Of a stretch of DNA of 64,000 nucleotides, positions 33,522 through 42,436 are shown in pieces (the stretch's first letter is position 1; the number at the start of each line of letters is the position of its first letter). This stretch comes from DASUAO01 sp035763745 (GTDB lineage: Bacteria > Actinomycetota > Acidimicrobiia > IMCC26256 > PALSA-555), in the NCBI GenBank assembly GCA_035763745.1, contig DASUAO010000049.1:1-64000 (forward strand). The letters are read 5' to 3'. Position numbers and translations under genes: made by a program. Under the pieces are notes generated by a model. The model did no database searches and was not told the origin of the DNA. It was given only the letters and a program-made list of their open reading frames with translations.

Positions 33522-34193
33522 GTGAGCGCCCCGGCCGCGCCCCGGCGCGATCCCTACCCGCGGGACGACGACGTCCCCGACGCCGTCCTCGCCTCACGCG
33601 GGCTGAGCGACGCCGTCCGACGCCTCATCGCCACGCTCGTCGCGACCGGAGCCCCGGCCGAGGTCCTCGACGCCGCGCGCGCCGAGATCGACGCCGTCGC
33701 GGCCTCCCTCCACCCGTTCGCCGCCCGCAGCCGCTACGACGACGTCGCAGGACTCACGTTCACACCCGGGAGCACGGCGGTCTTCGAGCACCATCCGTTC
33801 CTGGGTCCGTCGAACCCGATGGCCCCACCCGTCGCTGTCGTCCGTGGCGAGGACCAGGTGACCGCGACCCTCACCTTCGACCTCCGTCACGAGGGCATGC
33901 CGGGCTACGCGCACGGGGGCTGGATCGCGGCCGTGTTCGACCAGATCCTCGCCGTCGCGGCCGCATCACTCGCGGGACGACCGGCGATGACCGGAACCAT
34001 GACGATCCGGTTCGTGCGCCCGACACCGATCGACACCCCGCTCACCTACGTCGCGACCGCGGAGATCACCGGGGCCCGGACCGTTCGTGTGGTCTCCGAG
34101 CTCCACGCCGGGACGGAGGTCTGCGCCCGCGGCGAAGGCGTCATGGTGCAGTCGAAGACCCCACGGATCGGCCTGCCCGGAGGCGACGAGTGA
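33522..34193 (+). CDS. PaaI-type hot-dog thioesterase
   Basis: Protein of 223 residues with a helical N-terminus and a hot-dog domain (GYAHGGWIAAVFDQILA; TGTMTIRFVRPTPIDTPL). It likely hydrolyses acyl-CoAs. The organisation matches the genes at 25824 and 52238. GTG 33522; the stop overlaps the racemase start by four bases, tying it to a four-gene unit running to 37360. Confidence 0.8.
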   Translation: MSAPAAPRRDPYPRDDDVPDAVLASRGLSDAVRRLIATLVATGAPAEVLDAARAEIDAVAASLHPFAARSRYDDVAGLTFTPGSTAVFEHHPFLGPSNPMAPPVAVVRGEDQVTATLTFDLRHEGMPGYAHGGWIAAVFDQILAVAAASLAGRPAMTGTMTIRFVRPTPIDTPLTYVATAEITGARTVRVVSELHAGTEVCARGEGVMVQSKTPRIGLPGGDE

Positions 34194-35332
34194 CGGGCCC
34201 GCTGTCGGGCTTCCGCGTCGTCGAGCTCCTCGGCCTGGGGCCTGGGCCGTTCTGCGGGATGCTCCTCGCCGATCTCGGGGCCGAGGTGCTGCGGGTCGAC
34301 CGCGTGGAGGCAGCACGCGCCGTCGACCGATCCCGACCCGCGACGAACGCGATGTACCGGTCGAAGGCGGCGATCGGTCTCGACCTGAAGGCACCCGTTG
34401 GCGTCGAGACGTTCCTCCGTCTCACCGACGCGGCCGACGCGGTGTTCGAGGTCTTCCGTCCCGGCGTCGCGGAGCGGCTGGGGATCGGTCCCGACGTCGC
34501 GCGATCGCGCAACGACCGGCTCGTCTACGGACGGCTGACGGGATACGGCCAGGAGGGTCCACTCGCGGCCCGCGCCGGACACGACATCGACTACCTGGCC
34601 ATCGCCGGCGCGCTCGAGCCCCTCGGACGAGCCGACGCGCCACCGACGCCACCCATCAACATCCTCGCCGACTTCGCCGGTGGTGGGATGCTCCTCGCCT
34701 ACGGGATCGTCGCCGCGCTGCTCGCGCGTGAGCGGACCGGTTCGGGCCAGGTCGTCGACGCGGCCATGGTCGACGGCGCCGCGCTCATGCTCACGCCGTT
34801 CTTCTCGGCCCGGGCCTCGGGCTCCTGGGGTCCGCGCGGCACGAACATGCTGGACTCCGGTGCACCCTGGTACGACTCCTACGAGACGTCGGACGGCGGA
34901 TGGCTCGCCGTCGGGGCGATCGAGCCGCAGTTCTACGCCGAGCTGCTCATCGGTCTCGGGCTCGCCGACGCCGATCTCCCCGACCAGCACGACCGCGACG
35001 GCTGGCCCGCGCTCCGGGCGCGGTTCGCATCCGTCATCGCGGGGCGGACTCGCGACGAGTGGGAGGCCGTGTTCGGTGGTCGCGACGCCTGCGTCGCGCC
35101 GGCCCTCTCCCCCGTCGAGGCGCCGAACCATCCCCACAACGCGGCCCGCGGCACGTTCCTCGACCTCGCAGGCGTGCCGCAGCCGGCTCCGGCGCCCCGG
35201 TTCTCGGCGACGCCGGCCCCGCCGCCATCCGCCCCCCAGCACCCCGGCGAGGACCCGGTCGGTGTGCTCGAGCACTGGGGCTTCACCGCCGACGAGACTC
35301 GTGATCTCGTGCGCGCCGACATCGTCGTCTGA
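34190..35332 (+). CDS. mcr: Alpha-methylacyl-CoA racemase (CaiB/BaiF family)
   Basis: Protein of 380 residues. The catalytic set of mycobacterial MCR is present: His in GHDIDYLAIAGAL, Asp in LADFAGGGM and Glu in AIEPQFYAELL, with GSGQVVDAAMVDG and the GAPWYDSYETSDGGWLAVG segment. It would invert the 2-methyl stereocentre of branched acyl-CoAs, as needed before beta-oxidation of sterol side chains. GTG 34190 overlaps the thioesterase stop. Confidence 0.87.
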   Translation: MTGPLSGFRVVELLGLGPGPFCGMLLADLGAEVLRVDRVEAARAVDRSRPATNAMYRSKAAIGLDLKAPVGVETFLRLTDAADAVFEVFRPGVAERLGIGPDVARSRNDRLVYGRLTGYGQEGPLAARAGHDIDYLAIAGALEPLGRADAPPTPPINILADFAGGGMLLAYGIVAALLARERTGSGQVVDAAMVDGAALMLTPFFSARASGSWGPRGTNMLDSGAPWYDSYETSDGGWLAVGAIEPQFYAELLIGLGLADADLPDQHDRDGWPALRARFASVIAGRTRDEWEAVFGGRDACVAPALSPVEAPNHPHNAARGTFLDLAGVPQPAPAPRFSATPAPPPSAPQHPGEDPVGVLEHWGFTADETRDLVRADIVV

Positions 35333-35354
35333 GCAACCAGGAGCAGCTGCCAGC

Positions 35355-36473
35355 ATGCCCATCCCCGAGCAACGAGACCTCGAAGCCGCGCGCGGCATCA
35401 TCGCCGCCTGGCTCACGGAGCGGATCCCCGGAGCACGAGGCATGGAGGTCGGGCCGATCAGCGGCCCGTCCTTCACCGGCTTCTCGAACGAGACGCTGCT
35501 CTTCGACGCGTCGTACTCGACTGGAGACGGCGCCCCGGTCACGGAGCCGCTCGTCCTCCGGGTGAAGCCGACCCAGCACACGGTGTTCATGGAGGCCGAC
35601 TTCGAGTCGCAGTTCCGGGTGCTGCGCGCGCTCGGCGAGCGCACGGACGTCCCGGTGCCCCGCATGCGCTGGTACGAGGAGAGCCCGTCGCACCTGGGCG
35701 CACCCTTCTTCGTGATGGATGCCGTCGCCGGCCGCGCCCCCACCGACACACCTCCGTACACGATGGGCGGCTGGCTCCTCGAGGAGTCCACCCCGGCGCA
35801 GCGGCGTGCCCTCGTCGAGAACGGCGTCGACGCGATGTGCGCGGTGCACGCGGTCGACTGGCGGGGCCTGGGGTTCGAGTTCCTCGACAAGCCCCAGTAC
35901 GGGTCACTCGGGTTCGAGCAGCAGCTCCATTACTACGAGGCGTCGTTCGCGTGGGCCGACCCGAGCCGACCGGCACCACGCGTCGCGCAGGCGACGCTCG
36001 ACTGGGTTCGGGAGCACGCACCGTCTGCGGACCCCGAGATCGCGCTCTGCTGGGGTGACGCGCGGATCAACAACCAGCTCTTCGACGACGAGTACCGCGT
36101 CGCGGCAGTGCTCGACTGGGAGATGGTGACGCTGGCCGACCCGATGATGGACCTCGGATGGTGGCTCTTCGTCGACCGTCACTTCCACGAGGGGATGCCG
36201 GCGCCGCGCCTGGAGGGCTTCCCGACCCGCGAGGAGGTCGTGGCCCGGTACGAGGTGACGAGCGGACGGGCGGCACGCGACCTCGAGTTCTACGAGGTGT
36301 TCGGCGGGCTGCGCTTCGCCGTCGTGATGATGCGACTCGGGGCGCTGCTCACCGAGTTCGAGATCCTCCCCACCGACTCCGACATGGCCGACAACAACGC
36401 CGTCACGCGCGTGCTCGCCGACATGCTCGACCTCGAGAGCCCGGGTCCCCCACCGGACGCGGCCGGGTTCTAG
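35355..36473 (+). CDS. Aminoglycoside phosphotransferase-fold kinase (ACAD10-like)
   Basis: Protein kinase-like fold of 372 residues. The nucleotide region includes SGPSFTGFSNETLLFDA and VLRVKPT; the catalytic loop is CWGDARINNQLF and the metal site VLDWEMVTLADP. Such APH proteins often lie in fatty acid and steroid gene clusters and may phosphorylate hydroxylated acids or acyl-CoAs. The start ATG 35355 follows CAGGAGC. A related gene starts at about 63280. Confidence 0.82.
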   Translation: MPIPEQRDLEAARGIIAAWLTERIPGARGMEVGPISGPSFTGFSNETLLFDASYSTGDGAPVTEPLVLRVKPTQHTVFMEADFESQFRVLRALGERTDVPVPRMRWYEESPSHLGAPFFVMDAVAGRAPTDTPPYTMGGWLLEESTPAQRRALVENGVDAMCAVHAVDWRGLGFEFLDKPQYGSLGFEQQLHYYEASFAWADPSRPAPRVAQATLDWVREHAPSADPEIALCWGDARINNQLFDDEYRVAAVLDWEMVTLADPMMDLGWWLFVDRHFHEGMPAPRLEGFPTREEVVARYEVTSGRAARDLEFYEVFGGLRFAVVMMRLGALLTEFEILPTDSDMADNNAVTRVLADMLDLESPGPPPDAAGF

Positions 36474-36481
36474 CCGACACC

Positions 36482-37360
36482 ATGTCGCTCGGAGGCGCGT
36501 TCGGGCGCATCGTCGACACGATGGTGGGCCTGCCGCCCGCGCCGGGGGACGACTCGTGGCGTGACCAGCTCCGCCCACTCCTCAAGGACCGGGAGTCGCT
36601 CGAGGGGTTCGCGCATCCGGCCTCGTACATGTTCAAGCACCTGCCCGACGCACGCTTCGCCGACGACCCCATCGGAGCGGTGCTCGCCGAGATGGACCGG
36701 TTCGGCGTCGAGCGGGCACTCGTTCCGATCTCGGAGGGGAACGAGCCCGCGATCGCCGCGCTCGGGGCCCACCCCGATCGCATCCTCGGATCGTTCGACG
36801 TCGACCCCGGCCAGGGAGTCGGCGCGCTCACGACCCTGCGACGCGCCGTCGAGGACTGGGGTGTGGTTGCGGCAACAGGATTCGCGGCGGGCACGTTCCC
36901 CCAGCGCGCCTACGACGATGCCGCGTGGTTCCCGGTGTACGCGACATGCGTCGAGCTCGGCATCCCGATCTTCCTCACGGTCGGCGTGCCTGGCCCGCGA
37001 GTGCCGTTCTCGCCCCAGCGCGTCGACACCCTCGACGTCGTCTGCTACGAGTTCCCCGACCTCGTCGTGGTGATGCGCCACGGCGCCGAGCCGTGGGCCG
37101 ACCTCGCAGTGAAGCTGATGCTGAAGTGGCCCGGACTGCACTACTCCACCAGCGCGTTCGCGCCGAGGTACTACCCCACCGAGATCGTGGACTTCGCGAA
37201 CACGCGCGGAGCCGACAAGATCCTCTTCGCGGGCTACTTCCCGATGGGACTCTCGTACGAGACGATCTTCGACCAGCTCGCGCGGGTGCCGCTGCGGGAG
37301 CAGGTCTGGGAGCCGTTCCTCCACGGCAACGCCCGCCGCATCCTGCGCCTCGACGGCTGA
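36482..37360 (+). CDS. Amidohydrolase-family TIM-barrel protein
   Basis: Protein of 292 residues with the amidohydrolase-2 core: RILGSFDVDPGQG, GIPIFLTVGVPGP, VVVMRHGAEPW and DKILFAGYFPMG. The N-terminal metal HxH or DxH motif of most relatives is not visible; the protein begins MSLGGAFGRIVDTMVGLP. It may be a lyase/decarboxylase-like or non-metal member. ATG 36482 is eight bases after the preceding stop, so it ends the unit. Confidence 0.72.
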   Translation: MSLGGAFGRIVDTMVGLPPAPGDDSWRDQLRPLLKDRESLEGFAHPASYMFKHLPDARFADDPIGAVLAEMDRFGVERALVPISEGNEPAIAALGAHPDRILGSFDVDPGQGVGALTTLRRAVEDWGVVAATGFAAGTFPQRAYDDAAWFPVYATCVELGIPIFLTVGVPGPRVPFSPQRVDTLDVVCYEFPDLVVVMRHGAEPWADLAVKLMLKWPGLHYSTSAFAPRYYPTEIVDFANTRGADKILFAGYFPMGLSYETIFDQLARVPLREQVWEPFLHGNARRILRLDG

Positions 37361-37369
37361 CGGCTTCGC

Positions 37370-38230
37370 TCACGACTCCAGCGGCCAGTCGTGTGTCGGG
37401 CTCAGCGTCCACCGGGGCGGACGCCGTTCCAGGAAGGCGAGCACGCCTTCCGTGGCGTCGGCACCTCCCATGAGCACGCGGTGGTAGTCGGTCTCGAGCT
37501 GCTCGGTCTCCTCGGCCGTCAACGCCGGATCGCTCCACAGGAGCCGTTTCGAGAGCGCGACCGACAGCGGGGCCGTGTTGTCGGCGATGTCGCGTGCGAT
37601 CCCGAGCGCCGCGGGGACCACGTCGTCGGCCGGCAGTGCCCGGCACGCGATCCCCATCGCCAGCGCCTCCTCCGCACTGAAGTGACGTCCGGTGAGCAAC
37701 AGCTCGGCGGCGTGCGCGAAGCCCGCCACGCGGGGCAGCGTCCAGTGCGACTGCGCATCGGGCAGGACGCCCCGCCGCACTTGGACGATCCCGTACTTCG
37801 CGCCGGTCGCCATGACCCGCAGGTCACAGTGGAGCGCCAACGTCATCCCGATCCCGATTGCGTGACCGTTCATCGCGGCGATGACGGGCTTGCGGATCTC
37901 CCACGCTGTCGGCTGCACCGGCGACGCGGTGAACTCCCGCCGGGCCTCGCTCGGCGCGGCGAACGTGTCACCGCCGCCGCCCAGGTCCGCGCCGGCGCAG
38001 AAGGCGTCGCCCGCGCCGGTCACGACGACGGCCCGGATCTCGTCGTCGAGGTCGCAGCGCTCGTAGGCCCGCCCGAGCGAGTCCCCCATGGCGCCGGTGA
38101 AGGCGTTGCGCCGGTCCGGCCGGTCGAGGGTGACGATCGCGACCCGGTCCCGGACCTCGAAGCGCAGATCTCGGTACCCGGCGCCGGGATCCCTGCGATC
38201 GCCTGCTCGGTCGGGGCGGCGCGCGGTCAT
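37370..38230 (-). CDS. Enoyl-CoA hydratase/isomerase
   Basis: Crotonase of 286 residues. FCAGADLGGGGDTF and MNGHAIGIGMTLALHCDLR form the oxyanion hole, and KYGIVQVRRGVLPDAQSHW the substrate pocket; a Glu is missing at the first usual catalytic position, where Arg stands. It acts on an enoyl-CoA of unknown structure. It has its own promoter region, divergent from the desulforedoxin-like pair with a 17 bp gap. Confidence 0.82.
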   Translation of the reverse strand: MTARRPDRAGDRRDPGAGYRDLRFEVRDRVAIVTLDRPDRRNAFTGAMGDSLGRAYERCDLDDEIRAVVVTGAGDAFCAGADLGGGGDTFAAPSEARREFTASPVQPTAWEIRKPVIAAMNGHAIGIGMTLALHCDLRVMATGAKYGIVQVRRGVLPDAQSHWTLPRVAGFAHAAELLLTGRHFSAEEALAMGIACRALPADDVVPAALGIARDIADNTAPLSVALSKRLLWSDPALTAEETEQLETDYHRVLMGGADATEGVLAFLERRPPRWTLSPTHDWPLES

Positions 38231-38247
38231 TTCGCTAGTCTGCCCGC

Positions 38248-38376
38248 ATGTCGCCAGTCGCCGTGGGCTCCCGACTCCAGTGCCCCGAATGCGGTACCGA
38301 GATCATCGTCGTGAAGGGCACCGACGGCGAGGTCTCCTGCTGCGACAAGGTGATGGCTCCCCGGGAAGGATCCTGA
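38248..38376 (+). CDS. Desulforedoxin-like miniprotein 1 (42 aa)
   Basis: Forty-two residues: CPECG near the start and SCCDKVM near the end match the C-x2-C ... C-C metal-binding pattern of desulforedoxin and the N-terminal domain of desulfoferrodoxin (consensus C-x2-CG ... L-x-CCG-x-PM). Four Cys would bind Fe or Zn. ATG 38248; the next gene starts one base after its stop. It is a small electron-transfer or metal-binding protein. Confidence 0.72.
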   Translation: MSPVAVGSRLQCPECGTEIIVVKGTDGEVSCCDKVMAPREGS

Positions 38377-38377
38377 C

Positions 38378-38521
38378 ATGGCGAACCTCCTCGGCAAGCG
38401 CTACCAGTGCGCCGAGTGCGATGCCACGGTCCTCGTGACGAAGACCGGCGAGGGCGCGCTCGAGTGCCATGGCCAGCCGATGGAGATCGCGCAGGCCAAG
38501 CCGTTGCCCTCCTCGGACTGA
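38378..38521 (+). CDS. Desulforedoxin-like miniprotein 2 (47 aa)
   Basis: Forty-seven residues. CAECD and LECHGQPMEI follow the same pattern as the preceding gene, but the second metal half-site reads Cys-His instead of Cys-Cys, which would change the metal site to three Cys and one His. GGAAGGA lies about eight bases before ATG 38378. The pair probably arose by tandem duplication. Confidence 0.7.
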   Translation: MANLLGKRYQCAECDATVLVTKTGEGALECHGQPMEIAQAKPLPSSD

Positions 38522-38528
38522 CGCGTCG

Positions 38529-39563
38529 TTGGGCGTCGCGACGCTCGACGCCGCGCTCCTCGGAGCCGAGCCGATCGTCGTCGCCGAGCTCCTGCGCGAC
38601 GTCGTCGACGGCCCCACGCTCGTCGAGGTGCGCGGCGCCTTCCCCGATCCCCTCCCCGTCCCCACCGCACGCGCACTCGCGACGATCGCGGCGGTCACCG
38701 TCGCCCTCGATGCCCCTCCCACCGCGACGATGGAACCGTTCGACCTGACGGTCACGGCCGGCGCCACCGACGACGTGCGGGCCGCGTTCCACCGTGCCCC
38801 CCTCGCGGCCGTCGCCGCCGCGGTCCTCCTCCGCGCCGCACCCCGTCCCCTCTTCGACGGCCTCGTCGCCGAGTCGGCCACCTACTCGGGACTGCAAGCC
38901 GGGCCCGAGTTCCGCTCCTGGCGCGCGCTGCGGCCACCGGTCGACTCGGTGCCCGACGCGGACGCACCGCGCGTCCGGGTCGAGGAGCACGCCGGACACC
39001 GCGAGATCGTGCTCGTCCGAGGCCCACGCCACAACGCGCTCGACGTGCGCATGCGGGACGCGCTCCATGCCGCGCTGGTCGACGCGGCGGCGACCGACGC
39101 ACCCGTTCTGCTTCGGGGTGAGGGCCCGTCGTTCTGCTCCGGAGGCGACCTCGACGAGTTCGGCACGTTCCCGGATCCCGCGCTCGCGCACCTCGTCCGT
39201 CTCGATCGTTCGCTGGCGCTCGCCGTCGCGGCGATCGCCGATCGCCTCGTCGTCGCGCTGCACGGATCGTGCCTCGGTGCGGGGATCGAGCTGCCCGCGT
39301 TCGCGCGGCACGTGGTTGCCGCCGAAGACACGCGGCTGGGACTGCCCGAACAGGCCATGGGTCTCGTCCCCGGCGCGGGCGGCACCGTCTCGATCGCCCG
39401 CCGCGCCGGCCGCCGGACCGTGCTTGCGTTGCTGTTGCGCGACGGCACCGTCGACGCCGAGCACGCGCGCGCGATCGGTCTCGTCGACGAGGTCGTCACG
39501 CCCGAGGCGCTGCACGATCGCGCCGTTGCGGCGGTGCGGAGCACTGCGGCTCGAACCCGGTGA
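38529..39563 (+). CDS. Crotonase-family protein with N-terminal extension
   Basis: About 344 residues. Residues 1-155 are an unrecognised Ala/Val-rich region; the C-terminal part is a crotonase with FCSGGDLDEFG and LHGSCLGAGIELPAFARHV plus GLPEQAMGLVPGAGGT. The start is unclear: TTG 38529 is just after the preceding stop, while ATG 38469 would overlap it by 53 bp; neither has a good Shine-Dalgarno. Its stop overlaps the amine oxidase start (GTGA). Confidence 0.68.
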   Translation: MGVATLDAALLGAEPIVVAELLRDVVDGPTLVEVRGAFPDPLPVPTARALATIAAVTVALDAPPTATMEPFDLTVTAGATDDVRAAFHRAPLAAVAAAVLLRAAPRPLFDGLVAESATYSGLQAGPEFRSWRALRPPVDSVPDADAPRVRVEEHAGHREIVLVRGPRHNALDVRMRDALHAALVDAAATDAPVLLRGEGPSFCSGGDLDEFGTFPDPALAHLVRLDRSLALAVAAIADRLVVALHGSCLGAGIELPAFARHVVAAEDTRLGLPEQAMGLVPGAGGTVSIARRAGRRTVLALLLRDGTVDAEHARAIGLVDEVVTPEALHDRAVAAVRSTAARTR

Positions 39564-40963
39564 GGGGACACCCGATCAGCCGACGGGGGTTCCTCGGTGG
39601 CGCCATCGCACTCGCCGGGACGACCGCCACCGGGCTCTCGGCGCCGCGTGCGCGCTCGGCCCGACGTGGCGTCCCGGACCCCGAAGGGTTCCTCTTCACT
39701 CGTTGGGCCTCCGATCCGCACTCGCGCGGCTCCTACTCGTTCATCGGCGTGGGTGCCACGAACGACAGCCGACGCGCCCTCGCCGAGCCACTGGGCGACG
39801 AGCGCGTGGATCGGGTGTTCTTCGCCGGCGAGGCGACGTCGCCCGGCCACGCGGCCACCGTGCACGGCGCATATCTGTCGGGTCGTCGAGCGGCCGACGA
39901 GGTCGCGGGCGAGGCCACGGACGGCGCCCGCGTGGTCGTCGTGGGTGCCGGCGTCGCGGGCCTCGCGGCGGCACGCTCCCTGCACCGCCGGGGGTACGAG
40001 GTGGTCGTGCTCGAGGCGCGCGACCGGATCGGTGGGCGGGTCGTCACCGACGCGCGCCTCGGTCTCCCCCTCGACCTCGGGGCATCATGGATCCACGGGA
40101 TCCACGGGAACCCGATCGCGGCACTGGCGCGCGATCACGACGTCCCGACAGCGGTCACCGACTACGAGAACGGCATCGTCTACGGGCCGGACGGCTCGCC
40201 CCTCTCCCGCCGTGCCACGCGGAACCTGGAGCGCACCTTGCGGTACTTCGCGAACGAGATCGAGGACCCGCGCGAGGAGCTCGACGACGACATCTCGCTC
40301 GGCGCGGCCATCGACGCCGTGGTCGCGCGAGACGGCGACTGGACACCGCGGGAGCTGCTCGGCCTCGACTACTCCGTCAACACGACGATCGAGCACGAGT
40401 ACGCAGGCGACGTCCACGAGCTCTCGCTGTTCTGGTGGGATGCGGGCAGCGGCTTCGACGGCAGCGACGTGCTGTTCCCCGAGACCGGGTACCGGTGGCT
40501 CCCGCGGCTGCTCGCCGAGGGACTCGACGTGCGGACCGGCCGAGTGGTGACGCAGGTCGCCTGGGACGCCGCGGGCGTGTCGGTGGTCGCGAACGGCGAG
40601 GCCGTTCCGGGCGCCCACGTCGTCGTCACGTTGCCGCTCGGCGTCCTGCAGGCGGGTGCGGTCGAATTCGTCCCCGCCCTGCCGGCGCCCAACCGACGTG
40701 CGATCGAACGGCTCGGGATGGGCGTGCTCGACAAGCTGTGGCTCCGCTTCCCGCGAGTGTTCTGGGATCCGGACGTGGACCTCTTCGGCTACGTCTCGTC
40801 GGTCAAGGGACGCTGGAACGAGTGGTACGACTTCTCCCGGGTGACCGGCGAGCCGATCCTGCTCGGGTTCAACGCCGCGACCTACGCGCGCGACCTCGAG
40901 ACCCGCTCCGACGCGGACGTGGTCGCCGACGCGATGGACGTGCTCCGAACGATCTACGGATGA
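39560..40963 (+). CDS. Circularly permuted, Tat-exported flavin amine oxidase
   Basis: Protein of 467 residues. A twin-arginine signal (SRRGFLGG, residues 7-14) is followed at about 38-115 by the segment that closes normal amine oxidases: VPDPEGFLFTRWASDP, GSYS, FFAGEATS and ATVHGAYLSG. Only then comes the FAD-binding start VVVVGAGVAGLAAA (about 125-138), LEARDRIGGRV and GASWIHG. The protein ends at MDVLRTIYG, where relatives normally continue into VPDP. It should oxidise an amine or another hydride donor outside the membrane. GTG 39560 overlaps the previous stop. Confidence 0.85.
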   Translation: MRGHPISRRGFLGGAIALAGTTATGLSAPRARSARRGVPDPEGFLFTRWASDPHSRGSYSFIGVGATNDSRRALAEPLGDERVDRVFFAGEATSPGHAATVHGAYLSGRRAADEVAGEATDGARVVVVGAGVAGLAAARSLHRRGYEVVVLEARDRIGGRVVTDARLGLPLDLGASWIHGIHGNPIAALARDHDVPTAVTDYENGIVYGPDGSPLSRRATRNLERTLRYFANEIEDPREELDDDISLGAAIDAVVARDGDWTPRELLGLDYSVNTTIEHEYAGDVHELSLFWWDAGSGFDGSDVLFPETGYRWLPRLLAEGLDVRTGRVVTQVAWDAAGVSVVANGEAVPGAHVVVTLPLGVLQAGAVEFVPALPAPNRRAIERLGMGVLDKLWLRFPRVFWDPDVDLFGYVSSVKGRWNEWYDFSRVTGEPILLGFNAATYARDLETRSDADVVADAMDVLRTIYG

Positions 40964-40973
40964 GCATCGCCCT

Positions 40974-41744
40974 TCACAGTCCCATGAAGCTGCCGCCGTC
41001 GCAGACGATCGTCTGACCGGTCACGTACCCACCGTCGTCGCTCGCGAGGAATCGGGCAACCGACCCGATGTCGGCCTCCGGATCACCGATCCTCCCGAGC
41101 GACGTGCGGGCTTCGACCCGCTCCTTGAGCACGGGGTTCGCGGCGAACGCGGTCGTGAGCGCCGGCGTCTCGGCGACGGGCGCGATGCAGTTCACGGTGA
41201 TCCCGTGTGGTCCCCACTCCCGCGAGAGGCTCTTGGCCATCGCGCGCTGGGCCGCCTTCACCGGCGAGTAGGCCGGGATGTTCACGCTCCCCTCGACCCC
41301 CGACGGCGAGGTGACGAGCACGAGGCGACCGCGGCGGCCCGCGCCGACGAGATGGGGGAACGCCAGGACCGCGCTGTAGTACGAGCCCCACACCGCGGTT
41401 CGGGAGTTGTGGCGCCAGAGGTCGGCGTCGAGATCCTCGACCCGGTGGGGCGTGGCGCCTCGGAACGCGTTGTGCACCATGATCTCTAGCCCGCCGTAGC
41501 GTTCGACGGTCGCGTCGACACACGCGGCCATCGAGTCCCGGTCGGTGACATCCGTGACGATGCAGACCGCCTCGTGGCCACGGTCGCGGATCGCCTCGGC
41601 CGCCGGCTCGCCGGTCTCGGCTCGCCGCGCCGCGACGACGACGTTCGCGCCCGCAGCCGCGAGCGAGCGGGCGATTCCCTCCCCCACGCCCTGGCCGGCA
41701 CCGGTCACCACCGCGGTCCGTCCCGCGAGCGAGGCGTCGCTCAC
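40974..41744 (-). CDS. Short-chain dehydrogenase/reductase
   Basis: SDR of 256 residues. TGAGQGVG is the cofactor motif, VHNAF replaces NNAG, and VTSPSG with YSPVK forms the active site. GTG 41744 overlaps the stop of the next SDR (GTGA). It is the last gene of a minus-strand chain of overlapping genes: AhpD-like, P450, SDR, SDR. Confidence 0.83.
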   Translation of the reverse strand: MSDASLAGRTAVVTGAGQGVGEGIARSLAAAGANVVVAARRAETGEPAAEAIRDRGHEAVCIVTDVTDRDSMAACVDATVERYGGLEIMVHNAFRGATPHRVEDLDADLWRHNSRTAVWGSYYSAVLAFPHLVGAGRRGRLVLVTSPSGVEGSVNIPAYSPVKAAQRAMAKSLSREWGPHGITVNCIAPVAETPALTTAFAANPVLKERVEARTSLGRIGDPEADIGSVARFLASDDGGYVTGQTIVCDGGSFMGL

Positions 41745-42436
41745 GGCGCCATCCAGACACCACCGTCGGCGCTCAAGGTCGCACCCGTGAGCGCGTGACC
41801 CGCCGCACCGGCGAGGAACACCACGATGGGACCGAGATCGGCGCGCACATCGCCGGGCCCACCGAGCGCGGGCGGTGCGAGTGACACGGCGACGCTCTCG
41901 ACCCCGATCGGGACGTGCTCGGGTGCCGGTGCGAGGCAGTTCACGGTGATGCCCTCCGGGCCCCACTGGCGCGCCGCGGCCTTCGCGAGCAGGCGCTGAC
42001 CTTCGACCGCGGTCGTGTACGGCACGAGACCGGCGGCACCCGACATCGAGACCGTCGGCGTCACGAACACGAACCGCCCGCCCCGGCCGCGCATCTGCTC
42101 GTAGCCGGCCTGCAGCACGTGGATCGCGCCTTCCATCGCGCCCTCCCAGACCGCGCCCCATCGTTCATCGTCGACCTGCTCGAAGGGGGTCTGCTCGAAC
42201 GCGACGTCCGGCATCGCGGTGTGCACGACGATGTCGACGGGACCACCGTGCTCCACGGCCACCGCGGCGAACGCCGCGACCGCGTCGCCTCGGGTCGCGA
42301 GGGCATCGTCGCCGATCTCGCCGACCGCGGCGCCGGCATCCCGGAGCGCGTCGCTGATCCCCCGCCCGAGTGCGAGTCGGGTGCCGGTGACGACGGCGAC
42401 GCGTCCGGCGAGCGGCGCGTCCGGCGTGGTGCTCAC
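41741..42436 (-). CDS. Degenerate SDR-fold protein
   Basis: SDR-like protein of 231 residues with TGTRLALG in place of a normal glycine motif, VHTAM in place of NNAG, and PYTTAVEGQ where YxxxK is expected: the Lys is Val. The C-terminal SDR end LTGATLSADGGVWM is intact. It is probably not an active dehydrogenase and may pair with the SDR encoded next, as seen for some SDR heterodimers; this is inference. GTG 42436 overlaps the P450 stop. Confidence 0.72.
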   Translation of the reverse strand: MSTTPDAPLAGRVAVVTGTRLALGRGISDALRDAGAAVGEIGDDALATRGDAVAAFAAVAVEHGGPVDIVVHTAMPDVAFEQTPFEQVDDERWGAVWEGAMEGAIHVLQAGYEQMRGRGGRFVFVTPTVSMSGAAGLVPYTTAVEGQRLLAKAAARQWGPEGITVNCLAPAPEHVPIGVESVAVSLAPPALGGPGDVRADLGPIVVFLAGAAGHALTGATLSADGGVWMAP

